NCBI RefSeq assembly: GCF_009664855.1 | Contig: NZ_CP045928.1 | Span: 4,713,186 to 4,777,185, forward strand | DNA: 64,000 nucleotides | DNA from: Flavobacterium sp. SLB02 | GTDB lineage: Bacteria > Bacteroidota > Bacteroidia > Flavobacteriales > Flavobacteriaceae | Direction: 5' to 3' | Shown here: piece by piece, positions 63,501 through 64,000 of the stretch | How the letters are laid out: every line of letters starts with the position of its first letter | Position numbering within the stretch: the stretch's first letter is position 1 | Made by a program: the position numbers and the translations under genes | The notes under the pieces: model-generated | Told to the model about the DNA's origin: nothing | The model's database searches: none | The model's input: the letters and a program-made list of their open reading frames with translations, nothing else

Positions 63501-64000
63501 ATGAAACGTAAAATAACCCTAAAACAGATTGCAAAGGAGCTCGACGTTTCTATTTCAACTGTCTCAAAATCACTCAGAAACAGTCTTGAAATAGGAGAAG
63601 AAACACGTCTAAAAGTTCAGGCTTTTGCAAAGTTTTACAACTATAAACCCAACAACATTGCCCTTAGTCTAAAAAACCGAAAAACCAAAAGTATTGGTAT
63701 TATCATTCCGGAAATTGTACATTACTTTTTCTCTACAGTAATCAACGGAATTGAACAAGTGGCAAACGAAAATGGCTACAGTGTTGTCATATGCTTATCT
63801 GATGATTCTTTCGATAAAGAAGTCTTAAATATGGAGATGCTGGCCAACGGAAGTATCGATGGTTTTATCATGTCTCTTTCTAAAGAAACCCAATACAAAG
63901 GTGACTTTCACCACATTACAGAAGTTATCAATCAGGGAATGCCTGTTGTAATGTTCGACCGTGTGACCAATGATATTTTATGCGATAAAGTAATTATTGA
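63501..64000 (+). CDS. LacI-family transcriptional regulator (partial, 5' end)
   Basis: The first 166 residues are visible; the gene runs off the right edge. The LacI HTH is at residues about 5-28 (TLKQIAKELDVSISTVSKSLRN) with the hinge helix near 50-60 (NNIALSLKNRKT), then the periplasmic-binding-like effector domain (SIGIIIPEIVHYFFSTVINGIEQVANENG; DGFIMSLSKE; VVMFDRV). Divergent from susC by 235 bases, it probably senses a maltodextrin and controls the locus. This replaces the membrane regulator SusR used by Bacteroides (context inference). Confidence 0.92.
   Translation, partial: MKRKITLKQIAKELDVSISTVSKSLRNSLEIGEETRLKVQAFAKFYNYKPNNIALSLKNRKTKSIGIIIPEIVHYFFSTVINGIEQVANENGYSVVICLSDDSFDKEVLNMEMLANGSIDGFIMSLSKETQYKGDFHHITEVINQGMPVVMFDRVTNDILCDKVII

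Noticed and set aside
1..64000. CRISPR array, prophage, transposase, rRNA
   Set aside because: No regularly spaced repeats, integrase or transposase frames, or rRNA sequence seen on either strand.

Overview
The window is AT-rich chromosomal DNA of a Flavobacterium-type Bacteroidota, most like soil or freshwater species close to F. johnsoniae. The signs are a SusC/SusD pair, a type IX secretion (T9SS) sorting tail on an amylase, exosortase XrtF, a short (287 aa) RpoD, the mevalonate-pathway GYDIA kinase, and promoters of the Bacteroidota form TTTG-N19-21-TAnnTTTG. No insertion sequence, prophage, CRISPR array or rRNA was seen. There is one tRNA gene (Phe).

Layout. 1-5 kb: the elongation cluster mreB(end)-mreC-mreD-mrdA-rodA. 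5-9 kb (minus): DedA protein, then a probable metal-handling set (periplasmic HMA protein, TonB-dependent receptor, HYC_CC_PP protein). 9-10 kb (minus): XrtF and its partner. 10-14 kb: free-methionine sulfoxide reductase, YwqK/TonB-C protein, rpsO, pnp. 14-20.5 kb: CDP-alcohol transferase, surface-repeat protein with a divergent HTH regulator, an unknown 140-aa protein, a TPR histidine kinase with LytTR regulator, and a small membrane protein. 20.7-22.6 kb: rpoD, rpe. 22.8-31.5 kb: AraC regulator with divergent 14-TM exporter, secreted nuclease, Tsp protease, surE, lpxB, NlpC/P60 lipoprotein. 31.6-32.0 kb: a collapsed comEC pseudogene. 32-34 kb: three tandem thioredoxin-fold paralogues, two without CxxC. 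34-41 kb (minus): dipeptidyl peptidase plus three POT peptide transporters. 41-43.6 kb: HMG-CoA reductase and GYDIA kinase. 43.7-50.6 kb (minus): coaX, outer-membrane protein, lptC, small membrane protein, CNNM/CBS protein, PpiD foldase. 50.7 kb: tRNA-Phe. 51-53 kb (minus): cobalamin riboswitch leading to a BtuG-like surface lipoprotein. 53-54.8 kb: MHS transporter and small membrane protein. 54.9-64 kb: starch/maltodextrin locus (amylase, SusE, SusD, SusC, divergent LacI regulator cut by the window end).

How the parts work together. The first block builds the cell cylinder. The peptidase/POT block should cut and import peptides. The Sus block captures starch oligosaccharides at the outer membrane after a T9SS-exported GH13 enzyme cuts the polymer. 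The envelope block (LptC, PpiD, LpxB, Tsp) maintains the outer membrane.

No clearly new multi-gene system is visible. The best second-look items are the comEC wreck, the erosion of the thioredoxin catalytic motif in tandem copies, the B12 riboswitch with no btuB behind it, and several nested palindromic intergenic repeats.
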